From positions 4,278,049-4,342,048 of the forward strand of contig CM039128.1 in NCBI GenBank assembly GCA_022036555.1: a stretch of DNA of 64,000 bases, written 5' to 3'. The translations under genes and the position numbers were made by a program. Below are positions 1 through 9,682 of the stretch, piece by piece; positions within the stretch are counted from its first letter, which is position 1; every line of letters begins with the position of its first letter. Under the pieces are notes generated by a model. That model was not told where the DNA came from. It ran no database searches and worked only from the letters and a program-made list of their open reading frames with translations. This stretch comes from Microstegium vimineum. Its lineage: Eukaryota; Streptophyta; Magnoliopsida; Poales; Poaceae.

Positions 1-258
1 GATTAATATCATCGGAAATATCTTTAAGTCTAGTTTTTTAACAAATTTATTTGAATTGAAGATATAAATGTTGCACGTATTTTTTACAAACTTAGTCAAA
101 GTTGAGAAAGTTTAATCGGCACGCATCCCATAACGACCTCATTTTTGGGAATATAGAATTCCTCTTATCAAAAAATTAAAAAAGAAGAAGAAAGTTCCAT
201 TCCTTGTCCGTAGACCGTAGATAGAGAAGCCCTACCAAAAAAAAAGAAGAATCTATAT
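1..258. other. AT-rich spacer, no gene seen
   Basis: AT-rich sequence with no open frame of note and no recognised repeat end. It ends at the abrupt change to GC-rich sequence near 259. Confidence 0.5.
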
Positions 259-1035
259 GGAGAAGCTTTTTGCACTTGGCAGTTGGGCATCGGGCCAGTC
301 GGGCACGGCACAGCCCGGTACTGGGCCGAGGAGGTCCACTGTGCCCTGCGGGCCGTGCCTTAGGCCTGCGGGCCAATTTTCATGCCGGGCTGGCCCATGA
401 AGCACCCCCAATTTCACATGTCGTGTCTGCCCGAGGCCACTGGCTGCCGACAGAGAGAGGGGGAAGGGCGAAGGGGAAGCCGAGGTGTAGGGGCTTGACG
501 TCGCTCGCCGCTGAGGAGATCAACGCCAGATCCAGAGGAGGTCGGCACGCTCCCCATCAAGAAACTCAACGCCGCCAGCTAGTGGAGAGGGCGGCATGGA
601 GGAGGTGGCCGGAGGAGAGGGGGGGGGGGGTCGTGCGAGGAGCCGAGGACGCCGAGGAGTGGGAGGAGGTGTCTCGTGTCTGTGCCCGCCTTACCTGACG
701 ACCAACGCGATGGAAGGGAGGATGCATCCGCGGCAGCGGCATAGAAGTAAGGAGGAGGACGAGTGAGTGCGACAACAACATTGAGGCGTAGGGAGGGGCA
801 ACGTTGGGGAGGGGAAGGGATAGGGTTTAGGGGTGGACGAGCTAGGGGGCTTGGCCAGATCGGGCCGTGCCGTGCTGGCCCACATGCCTAAGGGTTAGCC
901 TAGGCATAACTTGCTCATCCGAGCCATGTCAGCTTTGGCCCACTGACCACCGTAGCTTAGGCCGGGCTAAAATACAGAGCCTAATGCTGGGCTCAGCCTA
1001 ATGCTGGGCTCACGGGCCCGGTGCTGCGTGCCCAA
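259..1035. repeat. GC-rich repetitive block, possible hAT-like element
   Basis: The block is built from recurring GGGCC/GGGCAC words. It begins with TTGGGCATCGGGCC near 283 and ends with CGGTGCTGCGTGCCCAA near 1035, so the outermost bases (TTGGGCA / TGCCCAA) are inverted copies. The open frame at 270-698 has low-complexity Arg/Gly-rich composition and no recognisable domain, so I do not call it a gene. It lies about 80 bp upstream of the TATA box of the bHLH gene. Transposon identity is inferred from the inverted ends only; no clear target duplication was found. Confidence 0.35.
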
Positions 1036-1117
1036 ATATAGTATTGTCCTTTAATATACAGATGGCAATAAAGTATAGTCTACCTCCTCCGAACTCCTGT
1101 CCTTGCTCCTCTTCTTC

Positions 1118-1125
1118 TTATAAAA
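1118..1125 (+). promoter_or_regulatory. TATA box of the bHLH gene
   Basis: TTATAAAA follows a CT-rich stretch (CTCCTCTTCTTC) and lies about 85 bp upstream of the ATG at 1207. This allows a transcription start near 1150 and a 5' UTR of about 55 nt. Such a pyrimidine patch beside a TATA box is common in plant promoters. Confidence 0.6.
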
Positions 1126-1206
1126 CGGAAGCCTTCTCCATGATTTGTTGTTGCATTATAAGAAATCAGAATCATATTTTGAGGTGGTTGAGCGCCGCGC
1201 GCGTTC

Positions 1207-4200
1207 ATGGAGGCAGCAGAAAACAACATGGAGGACTCAAGCCTGTTCATGCAATGGGCGATGGACACACTGCTGCAGGAGGAGGAGCCTGCGGTCGACG
1301 ACGGCGAGGTAGTCCTGCCTTCGCTCCAACAGCTCCGCGACACCTCGGTCGACGACGGCTGCGGCGAGCCAATCTTCCCTTCGCTCCAAGCGCTCCGCGA
1401 CGCCTCCGCGGCGGCGGAGATGGTGCGGGAGCTGATGGCCGGCGCAGAAACTCACGACGCGGCAAACAGCTGGTCGAGCGGTTCCGGCGACGGCGACGAG
1501 GTAATGGACGTCGGCAACAGCGGGGCCACCGAGCCTGCACCCCCGGCAGCCACGGATTATTATGGCGGCTCCTGGCCGCCACAGTCGCCCAACTCGTTGT
1601 TCACGCGCGCGCCACCTCCCCGCCACCGAGCAGCAACAGCAACACCATCCTGCCGGCGGTGAGCTGGAACTTCGTCACCGGGTCTGCGCAGCCTGGCAGC
1701 GACGGCGTGATGGAGGTAGCCGCCGTCTCACCAAAACGCAGCTTGCCGCCAGAGCTGGCTCACCCACGCCGGTGGTCACCACCGCCGCCGCCGAGAAGAG
1801 CCCACCACCCAATACGCAGCATGGGAGCCCCATCGTCGGCGTCGTGCACGCCGGACCACATCGTCGCGGAGCGCAACCGCCGGGAGAAGATCAACAAGCG
1901 TTTGATCGAGCTCTCCACCGTCATCCCAGGCCTGAAGAAGGTCCTCTCCCATCCGATCCAAATGTTCTCTGCTGCATCACTGTCCTTGTTCTTTGTTGCA
2001 TCGATCAAATCCTGATACTGGTGGCAGATGGACAAGGCGACGATCCTCTCCGACGCGGCCAAGTACGTGAAGGAGCTGCAGCAGCGGCTCAAGGCCCTAG
2101 AAGAGGCTGCTGCCGCCGGCGCCAGTGCCCGCAGCAGCAGGAGCAAAGCGCCGCCGACGGACGAGAATAATGGCGGTTCACTGTCGCCGACATCGGCATC
2201 ATCCTCCTCGTCAGGGGCACCGGCGCTTCCGGAGATCGAGGCACGCTTCTCTGAGAGGAGCGCGATGGTGAGAATCCATTGTGGGGCCGGCAAAGGGGTG
2301 GCAGCGGCAGCGCTCGGAGTCGTCGAGGGCCTCGGGCTCGCCGTCGTCCATGCCAATGTCATGCCGTTCTCGGCTTGCACTATCATCATAACCATCACGG
2401 CAGAGGCAAGTCCGTTTTCTTCTTCTTCTTCTTCTGCTCCTCCTCTCCTCCTTAGTTTTCTCCCCATTTCTATTTATTTTATTTGGACTAACACATTCAG
2501 CACTCTGATCTCTGCATGCTTTGTATATTTCAATAGGATTGTACTAAAAATACTAAACTTTTAATTTGGTGTACCAAATGCCTGAAAATGTGCTGTTTTA
2601 GTTAGCTGGTTAGGAATATCTATAAAATGGAGGGAAAATCGTAGACAAAGCACAAATGTCAGGTAATATTAAAAGCTTATAATCCTCATATCATTAAATG
2701 ATAGTCTATGTTGTAAGGACCGTTCAGCAGTACAAACCAAATACATATATAATGTCAATTCATCCCCTCTTCTTAATGAAAAGCATACGAAGACATGTTC
2801 CCAAAAATGGAATAATGTCAATTCCTTCTTATACAAAGTAAACATATTATGTAATTGTGTAAGATTCTCAGTCTGCAAACGGAGGTTTTACTAGCTGCTT
2901 GTTTTAACAATGCAAAGCGAACACATAAAGACTACTAGCTAATACATTGCTTGCTTAGTGGCATAAATTAACATTTGAGTCAAGTATACGCACACAGCGA
3001 AACCAGGTGATTACTAGCTATGTGTACGTACTTCATTCCCTTTAGTATGATAACGTCATGAGCACACATTTGTTCAGAGACTATACTGATAAGTGTGATC
3101 TTTGGTGTATATCGAGCATATCAGTGTGCACACAGCTAAATGATATTTGTTAAATTTGAAATGAAGTACATACAAAAAGAAACCATATTTGTGGGCCGGT
3201 GTGGCTGATTTGCTAGTTGTGAGAGAAAAAACAGTTACATATGGTTGAAAAAGCAAGGCTGATAAGCGCTGATAAGTTCAAGCGCTACATGACTAAAAAG
3301 CAAGGTTGATAAGCTCAAGCGAACAAACTAGTACGTCTATAGCAAGATCAGGTTCAATAAATCTCTTCCACTTTTAAGGGCAACTCCAACAGTTTGACAT
3401 TTATACTTGACATATCTAATTTTGTTAAAAAAAATTAAAAAACTGGTGACCAACCGTTTGACATTTGGGCTTGACATTTTTGTCAAAGTTGCAAATAAGA
3501 GCCCGCACTTGGCAATTTGGAGACCTTGAAAAGGGGGAGGCAAATTTTTTTTCCTTCTTTTTTTCACGGCTTAACACTAGGCGGCGCCCTTTTTTTGTTC
3601 TTTTTTTTTCTTCCTTTTTTTTCACGGTGGAAGGCGACGACTTTTTTTTCCTTCCTTTTTTTTCCGTTTTTGCCAAGTCATTATGGAGAACTGTTGGAGA
3701 TTACATATTTTTTGCTTTGGCATATCTATTTCAGAGTTAACAAATTCCATGTTTTGCCAAATCAAAATTGCCAAACTGTTGGAGTTGCTCTAAGGCTTGG
3801 TAAAACACTTAAATTTGTAAGGAAAACTAGTAACAAGCCCTAAACACGGCTAAACCTATTTGTGATAAGGATCTAGAGAAGGATTAGTTGCATTACTTAG
3901 GGTGCGTTTGGTTTGCTGAATTGAATGGGATTGGATGGGATCATTCATGGATGAGTAGTGTTTGGTTTAAGGACCGGATGGAATTGAATGGTACCAAAAA
4001 GGAATATGATGTATTTGTTGGCCCCCCAAAATATCATGGACCAGCTGCTCCACGCGCCCGCCCGTCCGTGACTAGCGAAGCCTCGTGCTTCATCTCACCC
4101 TCCCGTTCCTCCCATCCAACAGATATTCTTCCAACCGAACAAAAAAATGGTTGGTCCCATTCATCCAACCAAACATGCATCATGAATATCCTGATCCCTG

Positions 4201-6184
4201 TATTCATGAATCATTACATCCCATACAACTTGGTCCTCCAACCAAACGCATATTTTTGGTGTGTGGTCACCCTACAACTCAACAATGGTGACTAGTGGAT
4301 TAATCAGTTAGGCCCCGTTTGGATCTTTGAAATTGAATTCATTCTGATAATTAATTTTTAGTCTTATAACATTAAATTCCAAAGATACAAACGGGGCCTA
4401 ACTGAATTATCGAAACGGGGCCTAAACGGGGCCTAACTTAATTTTTAGTTTTCTGATAATTGAATTCATTCTGATAATCTTTGGACTAAAAAAGATACTA
4501 TTATTATCGAAAGAAGGTAATTATAGTTGTAGATAAGAAACATAGTGGTTTATAGAATTAATTTTCATCTCTCACTCTATGAATTTGAGATAGACTTATA
4601 TATGAACTTTAGAAAGTGGTAGATTGTCAAATTCCAAGCCAAATAGACTAAACAACCCCTTAAAGTGATTATATAGATTTCAATTTCTGCAAATGAAGGG
4701 ACCTAAACGGCCCCTTAAAGTTATTCGTAAGTACTAATATAAGTACTCCCTCTGTCCTAAAAAGTTCAATTTGTTTGTTTCAATTTAAAGCATGCCTTGA
4801 TGTTTTAGGATTTTTAGGGCATACTTGTACTCAACAGAAATTATCCATGTACCTCTATTTATTCTAGGTGAACTATATGCTAATTAAACAATAAACCTCT
4901 CATTAAAAGAAATGTGTGGAGGCATGCCTACCACAATCTCATGCGCTCATATATTGGCCAATAGCTAAAACATTAAAAAAATTGTATATTTTTTAGTCTT
5001 ATAACATCAAGTTTTCTAGGACCGATGAGTACCATTTTTCAAATTCCAATTCAATATATAACAGATACAATTTTCACTAAATTATTGACATGTAGTATAT
5101 ATTTATGTCAGGTGTCTAGCTACTACTCCCTCCGTCCTATCTCAAAAAATTAACTTCAAGTTTTAGGATTCAAAATTAATTTGCCCTCAAGAAACTTAAT
5201 GTTAGCTTTTTAAGCTATAGTTTGGGCCCATATAAAAATTTGAGATTGTCATATGCATGCCTCCGCACATCCTTTTAATTAATGGCTTATTCATTAATTA
5301 GCAAATATCACTTTCAATAAATAGGGGTACATGAGCAATTTTGATTGAGTACTAATATAAACTAAAAATACTAAAATATCAAGTTTTGTTTTAATTTGGA
5401 ATATGGATTGGGTACAAGGTATTAGCATTTTAATGCAACTAAATGAGGCAAATTCTAATATAGTCAGACTATATATGTTGGTTTATTTCTATTTGTGTAT
5501 ATAGAGAACCACTCCAATAAAAGCTATGAACATGTGAATGCATGGTTTCTACTCTATTTAAGAATCTGTGTGGGAAAAGTTAGTACTACTATAGGAAATA
5601 AATTGATGTGTCTATCTTATATATGGTCCAACTTAGAGCTATCGGCATAATTTTGTTTGGCTAACATGTACGTTGTCCAATAATAAATAGATTTTTAGAG
5701 CTATCTTAAGTCAATCTTTTTGAACTTCGACTAAATTTCTAAAAAAACATAAAAAAGATTTATAGTACCAAATTAGTATCATTAGATTTACCGTAGAATA
5801 TATTTTGACACATCAGTGCTTATTTTATATCATAGATGTTATTTCTTTCTAGAAAATTAGTCATAGTTAAAAAAATTTGACTTATGCAGATTCTATGAAT
5901 TGAATTTTTCAGAGATAGGAGTATATTAGCTTTCACGGCGGATTCTATATATGAATTGACATACAGCAGCAAACTATCAGGGCTTATATTAGCTTTACTT
6001 TTGTTTCCCTTTGTCTCTTATTGTCTGCTAATAATATATACTATTTGGTGCAAACGTCACTTGTTCATTTCAGATGGAAGGCCGCCTCACCTTGACAACG
6101 GAGCAGATTGTTGGCAAGCTCAAGTCTGCATTATCACACCAGAGTAGCATCAGCTGCAAAGATACCGAAGAGACAGAAAATTGA
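1207..6184 (+). CDS. bHLH transcription factor, subgroup IVa-like (AtbHLH18/19/25 type), 3 exons, frameshift in exon 1
   Basis: Exons are 1207-1940, 2028-2405 and 6074-6184; with the exon 1 frame restored the product would be about 407 residues. The N-terminus is acidic. The basic region at the end of exon 1 reads HIVAERNRREKINKR, with the His, Glu and Arg that contact an E-box/G-box. Helix 1 ends at GLKK, exactly at the phase-0 intron, and helix 2 (MDKATILSDAAKYVKELQQR) opens exon 2. An ACT-like C-terminal region follows and is completed by exon 3 (36 codons). Intron 1 (87 bp) is GT-AG; intron 2 (2406-6073) is GC-AG with donor AG|GCAAGT. At 1618-1621 a CCCC run forces the reading frame from one register to another: upstream and downstream proteins fit the family only if one C is missing. 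The family acts as nuclear homo- or heterodimers. This gene's role (stress, metabolism or iron in relatives) cannot be read from the sequence. Confidence 0.85.
3375..3793. mobile_element. Tourist-like (PIF/Harbinger) MITE
   Basis: The element spans 3378-3790 (413 bp) between direct TAA copies at 3375-3377 and 3791-3793. Its terminal inverted repeats are GGGCAACTCCAACAGTTTG at the left and CAAACTGTTGGAGTTGCTC at the right. A 3-bp TWA target duplication defines the PIF/Harbinger superfamily. The interior is T-rich with no coding capacity. Confidence 0.8.
3900..4251. mobile_element. MITE, hAT-like, in bHLH intron 2
   Basis: The left end GGTGCGTTTGGTTTGC (3901) is matched in inverted form by CCAACCAAACGCA (4238-4250). 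The interior repeats TTGAATGGGATTGGATGGGAT-type words typical of non-autonomous grass elements. No clean target duplication was found, so the exact right edge may extend to the ACCC near 4270. Confidence 0.45.
4311..4398. mobile_element. 88-bp palindromic MITE
   Basis: The termini GGCCCCGTTTGGATCTTTG and CAAAGATACAAACGGGGCC are inverted copies. The flanks CAGTTA and TAACTG continue the inverted symmetry outward, so the palindrome runs from about 4305 to 4404. Pieces of the same sequence recur immediately downstream (4412-4480), as if a second copy were nested or partly duplicated. No coding potential. Confidence 0.65.
4744..5032. mobile_element. Stowaway-type MITE
   Basis: The left end TACTCCCTCTGTCCTAAAAA and the right end (reverse complement GTACTCATCGGTCCTAGAAA) match the CTCCCTCCGTYCC signature of Stowaway elements, with TA at both edges. 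The ends have diverged, so this is an old copy. Confidence 0.65.
5124..5415. mobile_element. Stowaway-type MITE, degraded right end
   Basis: The left end reads ACTCCCTCCGTCCTATCTC, a near-perfect Stowaway terminus. The right side near 5395-5415 is an eroded inverted match (TTTGGAATATGGATTGGGTAC). The interior is AT-rich and non-coding. Confidence 0.5.
5700..5925. mobile_element. Stowaway-like relic
   Basis: Contains the AAGTCAATCTTTTTGAACTTCGAC-type interior and a right edge GAGATAGGAGTATA, both recurring in grass Stowaway elements. The left terminus is not recognisable. Sixth MITE or relic in bHLH intron 2. Confidence 0.4.
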
Positions 6185-6864
6185 TTGAATGTATTCATAT
6201 ACAGCAGCTAGCACAACAGTGAATATATATCTTTGTAAAAAAAGTTTACAGGTACGGTTTGATTTTTGACTTCACGTGATCCGGCATCATCACACGTAAG
6301 CTATCTATCTAGCAGCTTCCCATGTGTTTGCCTGCATGAGGGTGAATTCTATGAGTATATAGGTCCTATAGAAGTAGATGCATGCCTATATATATATATA
6401 TATTTATACTCTATATGTTCCAAATTATAAATCGTTTTGATTTTTTTATGTCTATTTGCTATTCATCTAGATCTAAATGTCCAAATACATACATGAAAAT
6501 ATCAATAGAACCTATATGACTAGATCAGCTTTATATTGGAGGGAGATGAGATTATGCGTCCATGTCACCGGATCAGCTCTACATTAGTGCCCATCTGGTG
6601 TGGTTAATTAATGGTGAGGTTGGGCATCAACAACCTTTCTGTAGTCACAAAATATTTTCTTATTGCATTCATCAGTACAAAGCATATGAAGCGAGAGGGG
6701 CAGGGGGCAGGGGCCAGCATGTGAATGCCTAGCGACAGGGGCAGGGGCTAATTAAGTATATAAGAGAATTTATGCACCCGGTGTATTTGCATCTTGCTAT
6801 GAGCGAGCATCGTACAACTTGCTATGAGTAGCAACCTGCAAGTAAACTGCCAAGGCAGTTTGTA
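6185..6864. other. Spacer after the bHLH gene with a MITE relic (6400-6545)
   Basis: The first 100 bases are probably the bHLH 3' UTR. A short element with TACTCTATATGTTCCAAATTATAA at the left and TATATTGGAGGGAGA at the right resembles a Stowaway relic. A short AT microsatellite lies at 6387-6401. No gene seen. Confidence 0.45.
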
Positions 6865-7365
6865 TCCTTAGCGGTCCACTCGGCATCCAAAAAAATATGT
6901 TACTTTTCTTGAGTGTTATTGTGAACCGCCAAGAAAAACACAATTTCCTCGAGTGCTATTGCAAATTAAAGGAAATCATTTTTAAAAAAATCAATATTTT
7001 TTATGTTTTTTTTTCAAATTATCTCATTGTAGAAATGACCTAAACCAAAGTTGTAGTAGTCCAAAAGATCTAAAACTTTTTCGTTCAAACTTCTTTCATT
7101 TGAATTCATTTGGGTGTCAAATATGAATTACAAAATTGAATAGACTAAATCTAAAATACATGCATCAGCTAGTAAGTCACTAATGATTTTGAGGTGCAAA
7201 TCAGCTAGTAAGTCACTAATGATTTTGAGGTGCAATGGTAAGGAAGTAACTATGCAAAAGTTAACGTTGTGAGAACAAAACTCAATAGCCGAAGGGTTTT
7301 GAGATTTTTTAATTTTTCTTGACATATTTTCTTGATGATTAGTCACCTAAGAAATGAATTTCCTT
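6865..7365. mobile_element. Left part of a CACTA-like outer element
   Basis: The segment carries the words CTGCCAAGGCAG and GAACCGCCAAGAAAA, inverted relatives of the CTTGGCGG words at 21411-21545 on the far side of the inserted retrotransposon. A direct duplication of about 45 bp occurs at 7160-7235 (GCTAGTAAGTCACTAATGAT twice). A CACTA left terminus is not visible. Assignment to the same element as 21361-21575 is inference. Confidence 0.35.
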
Positions 7366-7813
7366 GACTATTATTGGTATTTTTTAAACACACATAGATA
7401 AATCCACAAGTGCACAGAGTATCATTATAGCTTTTATATGAGAGTATTTCAGAGTATTGTATTTATCCACCGAAAAACAATCGTTAAAGAATGTGATAGT
7501 AAACCATCATGTATCAACTAACTAGTACATCGACTGGACCACAGTAGGGGTAAGTAATAAATGATAAGAGTTACGAATAATGATACACACATATGAGAAT
7601 TCCAAGGTAAATAAATAAATAGTCTAGATAAGTTTAAGGTTCCTAAATACTTCTTTATTATTTTGGTTCTATTCTATTTTAGAATAGAAGGTACAATAAA
7701 GCATATATAAATATAGGGATCACATGTAATAACACTTTGAAATAGTAGTACCTTTCCGACCCTCGAGGGAAGTGTGAAAGAGCAGTTGAGGAAGGCTGCC
7801 AAAAAGCTATACG
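7366..7813. repeat. Gypsy-type LTR fragment, left half, interrupted by the Tat element
   Basis: The sequence starting with the words TTTAAACACACATAGATAAATCC and CAAGTGCACAGAGTATC resembles the start of long grass gypsy LTRs. It is broken at the AGCAC target site and would continue at 20371. The 3' continuation (20371 to about 21350) has the GCCAGCCGGCTAGCC-type composition common in such LTRs. Identification is by resemblance only. Confidence 0.35.
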
Positions 7814-7818
7814 AGCAC

Positions 7819-8208
7819 TGTCGATGTTTTACCACCGATAGCCTGCCACGGGGTTACCCGAGACAGTAGTTGGTGCCTCGGCGAATAGTGAAACCTTGGT
7901 GGTTGGACACGCAGGGACACAAGGTTTATACTGGTTCAGGCCCTCGACAAGGTCGAGTAACAACCTTACGTCCAGTTGAGTCGTTTGTTATTGCTCTTGA
8001 TCGTAATATAAGGTGTTGTGTGTCGTTCTATGTATCGGATGTTGTGTAGTATGTAGGGAACTGTTTTTGGGTGATGCCCTCACCAGCCCTTTATAGTCCA
8101 GGAACTGGCCGAGGTTATCCTAATCCTACTCGGTTACAAACTTAGAGTCCTAAGCTGCGCTTCGGTCTTGATGTCCTTACCGAGTAGAATTCGGTATCTT
8201 CTATTCGT
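7819..8208 (-). repeat. Left (3') LTR, missing about 80-90 bp of its inner end
   Basis: It begins TGTCGATG and follows the right LTR closely up to CTTCTATTCGT near 8208, then diverges completely. The right LTR continues another 80-90 bp to its CATCGACA end. The lost segment would hold the start of U3 and border the polypurine tract. The following bases (8222-8260) instead repeat a variant of the LTR word GCGCTTCGGTCATGCTGTCC. Confidence 0.85.
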
Positions 8209-8259
8209 TATCTTCTGCCTACCACGCCAAACTTGCTGCGCTTCGGTCATGCTGTCCTT

Positions 8260-8308
8260 ACAGAGAAGGCATGGAAGTCTTGTGAGGTGGCTTCCATGCC
8301 TTCTCTGT
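8260..8308. repeat. Perfect 18-bp hairpin beside the truncated LTR
   Basis: ACAGAGAAGGCATGGAAG at 8260-8277 and CTTCCATGCCTTCTCTGT at 8291-8308 are exact reverse complements with a 13-nt loop. It lies where the inner end of the left LTR should be. Function unknown; it may be repair filler. Confidence 0.8.
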
Positions 8309-9570
8309 CTAACTGCTGAACCCGGGCTGTCACCGTTGCCGCTCCTGAATTGGTTGACATGGTATGCTTCATCCATTTGGTCGGCTATACTTGTATCACA
8401 CTCTTGCTGGAAAGCCTAGCGTTCGAGCTTTCCAATCTTATTTGTTGAGAGTGGTCTTTTTGCCTGTTACTCAGAACTTTCCTCATGTTGTGTGGAAGTT
8501 CCGAGTTGTTTTAGCCTTTATATTTCATCACTTGTGGTCTTTTGTTGATAAGGTCTATCCTGATCTTGTAACGATCTTTGTAAGATTGTTGGTCGAGTTG
8601 TTTTTATGACCTGCGAAGTTGTTACTAGTTGTATGATTGTCCTTGGAATATTCTTCCAAATATTCTGTGTAGTACCCTAATGTATTGTCTTTATTGTAAC
8701 CGCATTTCCTTCATCCATGTGGTCCTTGTAGAATCTTTTGCTTTTACTTCTTTCTTTATGTACTGTTGTTGTTGTAATCTTTTCTTCATGGACTTGGTGT
8801 ATGTGCACCTGTTATTCTCCTATAAATAATTGTAGTATAGTTGTCTTGTCATATGTCTTCTTCCTTCTCTCGTGGAGATCCTTGTTGTATCATGGATAAT
8901 TGTATCGTGGAGCCCCGGACTTCTTTCTTCCCTCTCTTGGTTGTAATCTGGTGAATGGTGTAGTTCTTGTGATAGAAACTAGTAGATGGCTAGTTTCAGG
9001 GTAGTGGAATTTTGTGGAGAACACCGAAACAAATGATGTAGGCCTTGTGATGGTATTGGTGTGTGTTGTCATGAGCCCTTCAGTCATTTATTTGTGTTTC
9101 TCTCCGAGTTGTTCTGGATTCACTGCCTTGATGATGTTCGTCTTGAACGTCTTCTTGTTTGTAACTGGGAGTGGTGAGCTTCTTCTCGTCTAAAATCAAG
9201 TATCTCCAAGTTGTTGCTTCCTGCACGACAGTTACTAGTTCCAATTTTCGTCTTTTTCCTGCTGCTTAGGATATTTTTATCTGTCAAGGTTCTGCACTCT
9301 GATGTAATTCTACTGTATGACAATACCTCTTAATAAAGAACTCTCTTCTTGATCTGCACCTTATACATTCTGTCGAGTTGTTCTCCTGTTATGTTGTACT
9401 CTTCATGTTGTAATTGTTTTATGATACTTGACTGTGGTCAACTAGATCTGGCCGTTATTTTTCCTTTTTCTGATGCGCAATCTTAGGGAGCGACTGTTTC
9501 GCTATTTTTCCATAATTACTGCCCTTGAGTAACGGTTATTTTTGGGAACTAATCCTCCAGTTATTGCTTT
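8309..9570. other. Non-coding region of the Tat element upstream of the antisense gene
   Basis: T-rich sequence with no open frame showing a domain. By position it is the promoter side of the plus-strand antisense gene and the 3' non-coding side of gag-pol. Confidence 0.5.
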
Positions 9571-9577
9571 TATATAA
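9571..9577 (+). promoter_or_regulatory. TATA box for the antisense ORF of the Tat element
   Basis: TATATAA in the context GCTTTTATATAAACTC, 106 bp upstream of the ATG at 9683 and in the same (plus) orientation. It suggests the antisense gene has its own promoter rather than using the LTR. Confidence 0.5.
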
Positions 9578-9682
9578 ACTCTTTCGTCCGTTGTTACTGG
9601 GTCTGTTCGTAATCGGGAAATCTCTGTCCTTTGTCTTCGGCTTAACCTACCTCTGTGATTCGTCTTTGGAAAAAATTTCGCG

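Larger units (their letters stand above)
2406..6073 (+). other. Intron 2 of the bHLH gene, GC-AG type, MITE-rich
   Basis: A 3,668-bp intron starts GCAAGT and ends TTCATTTCAG. GC-AG introns are a minority class whose donors need a strong AG|GCAAGT match, as seen here. The GT at 2410-2411 would put exon 3 out of frame, whereas GC at 2406 keeps the ACT-like domain continuous. About half of the intron consists of MITEs and relics, listed separately. No other gene is seen inside. Confidence 0.75.

Noticed and set aside
270..698. 142-codon ORF before the bHLH gene
   Set aside because: Lies in a GGGCC-rich repetitive block and has no recognisable domain.
1237..2467. Minus-strand ORFs across the bHLH exons
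   Set aside because: Shadows of the plus-strand gene, whose conserved bHLH and splice sites settle the strand.
8134..8829. Short ORFs between the left LTR and the antisense gene
   Set aside because: T-rich, hydrophobic by composition, with no homologous motifs. They lie in a non-coding part of the retrotransposon.
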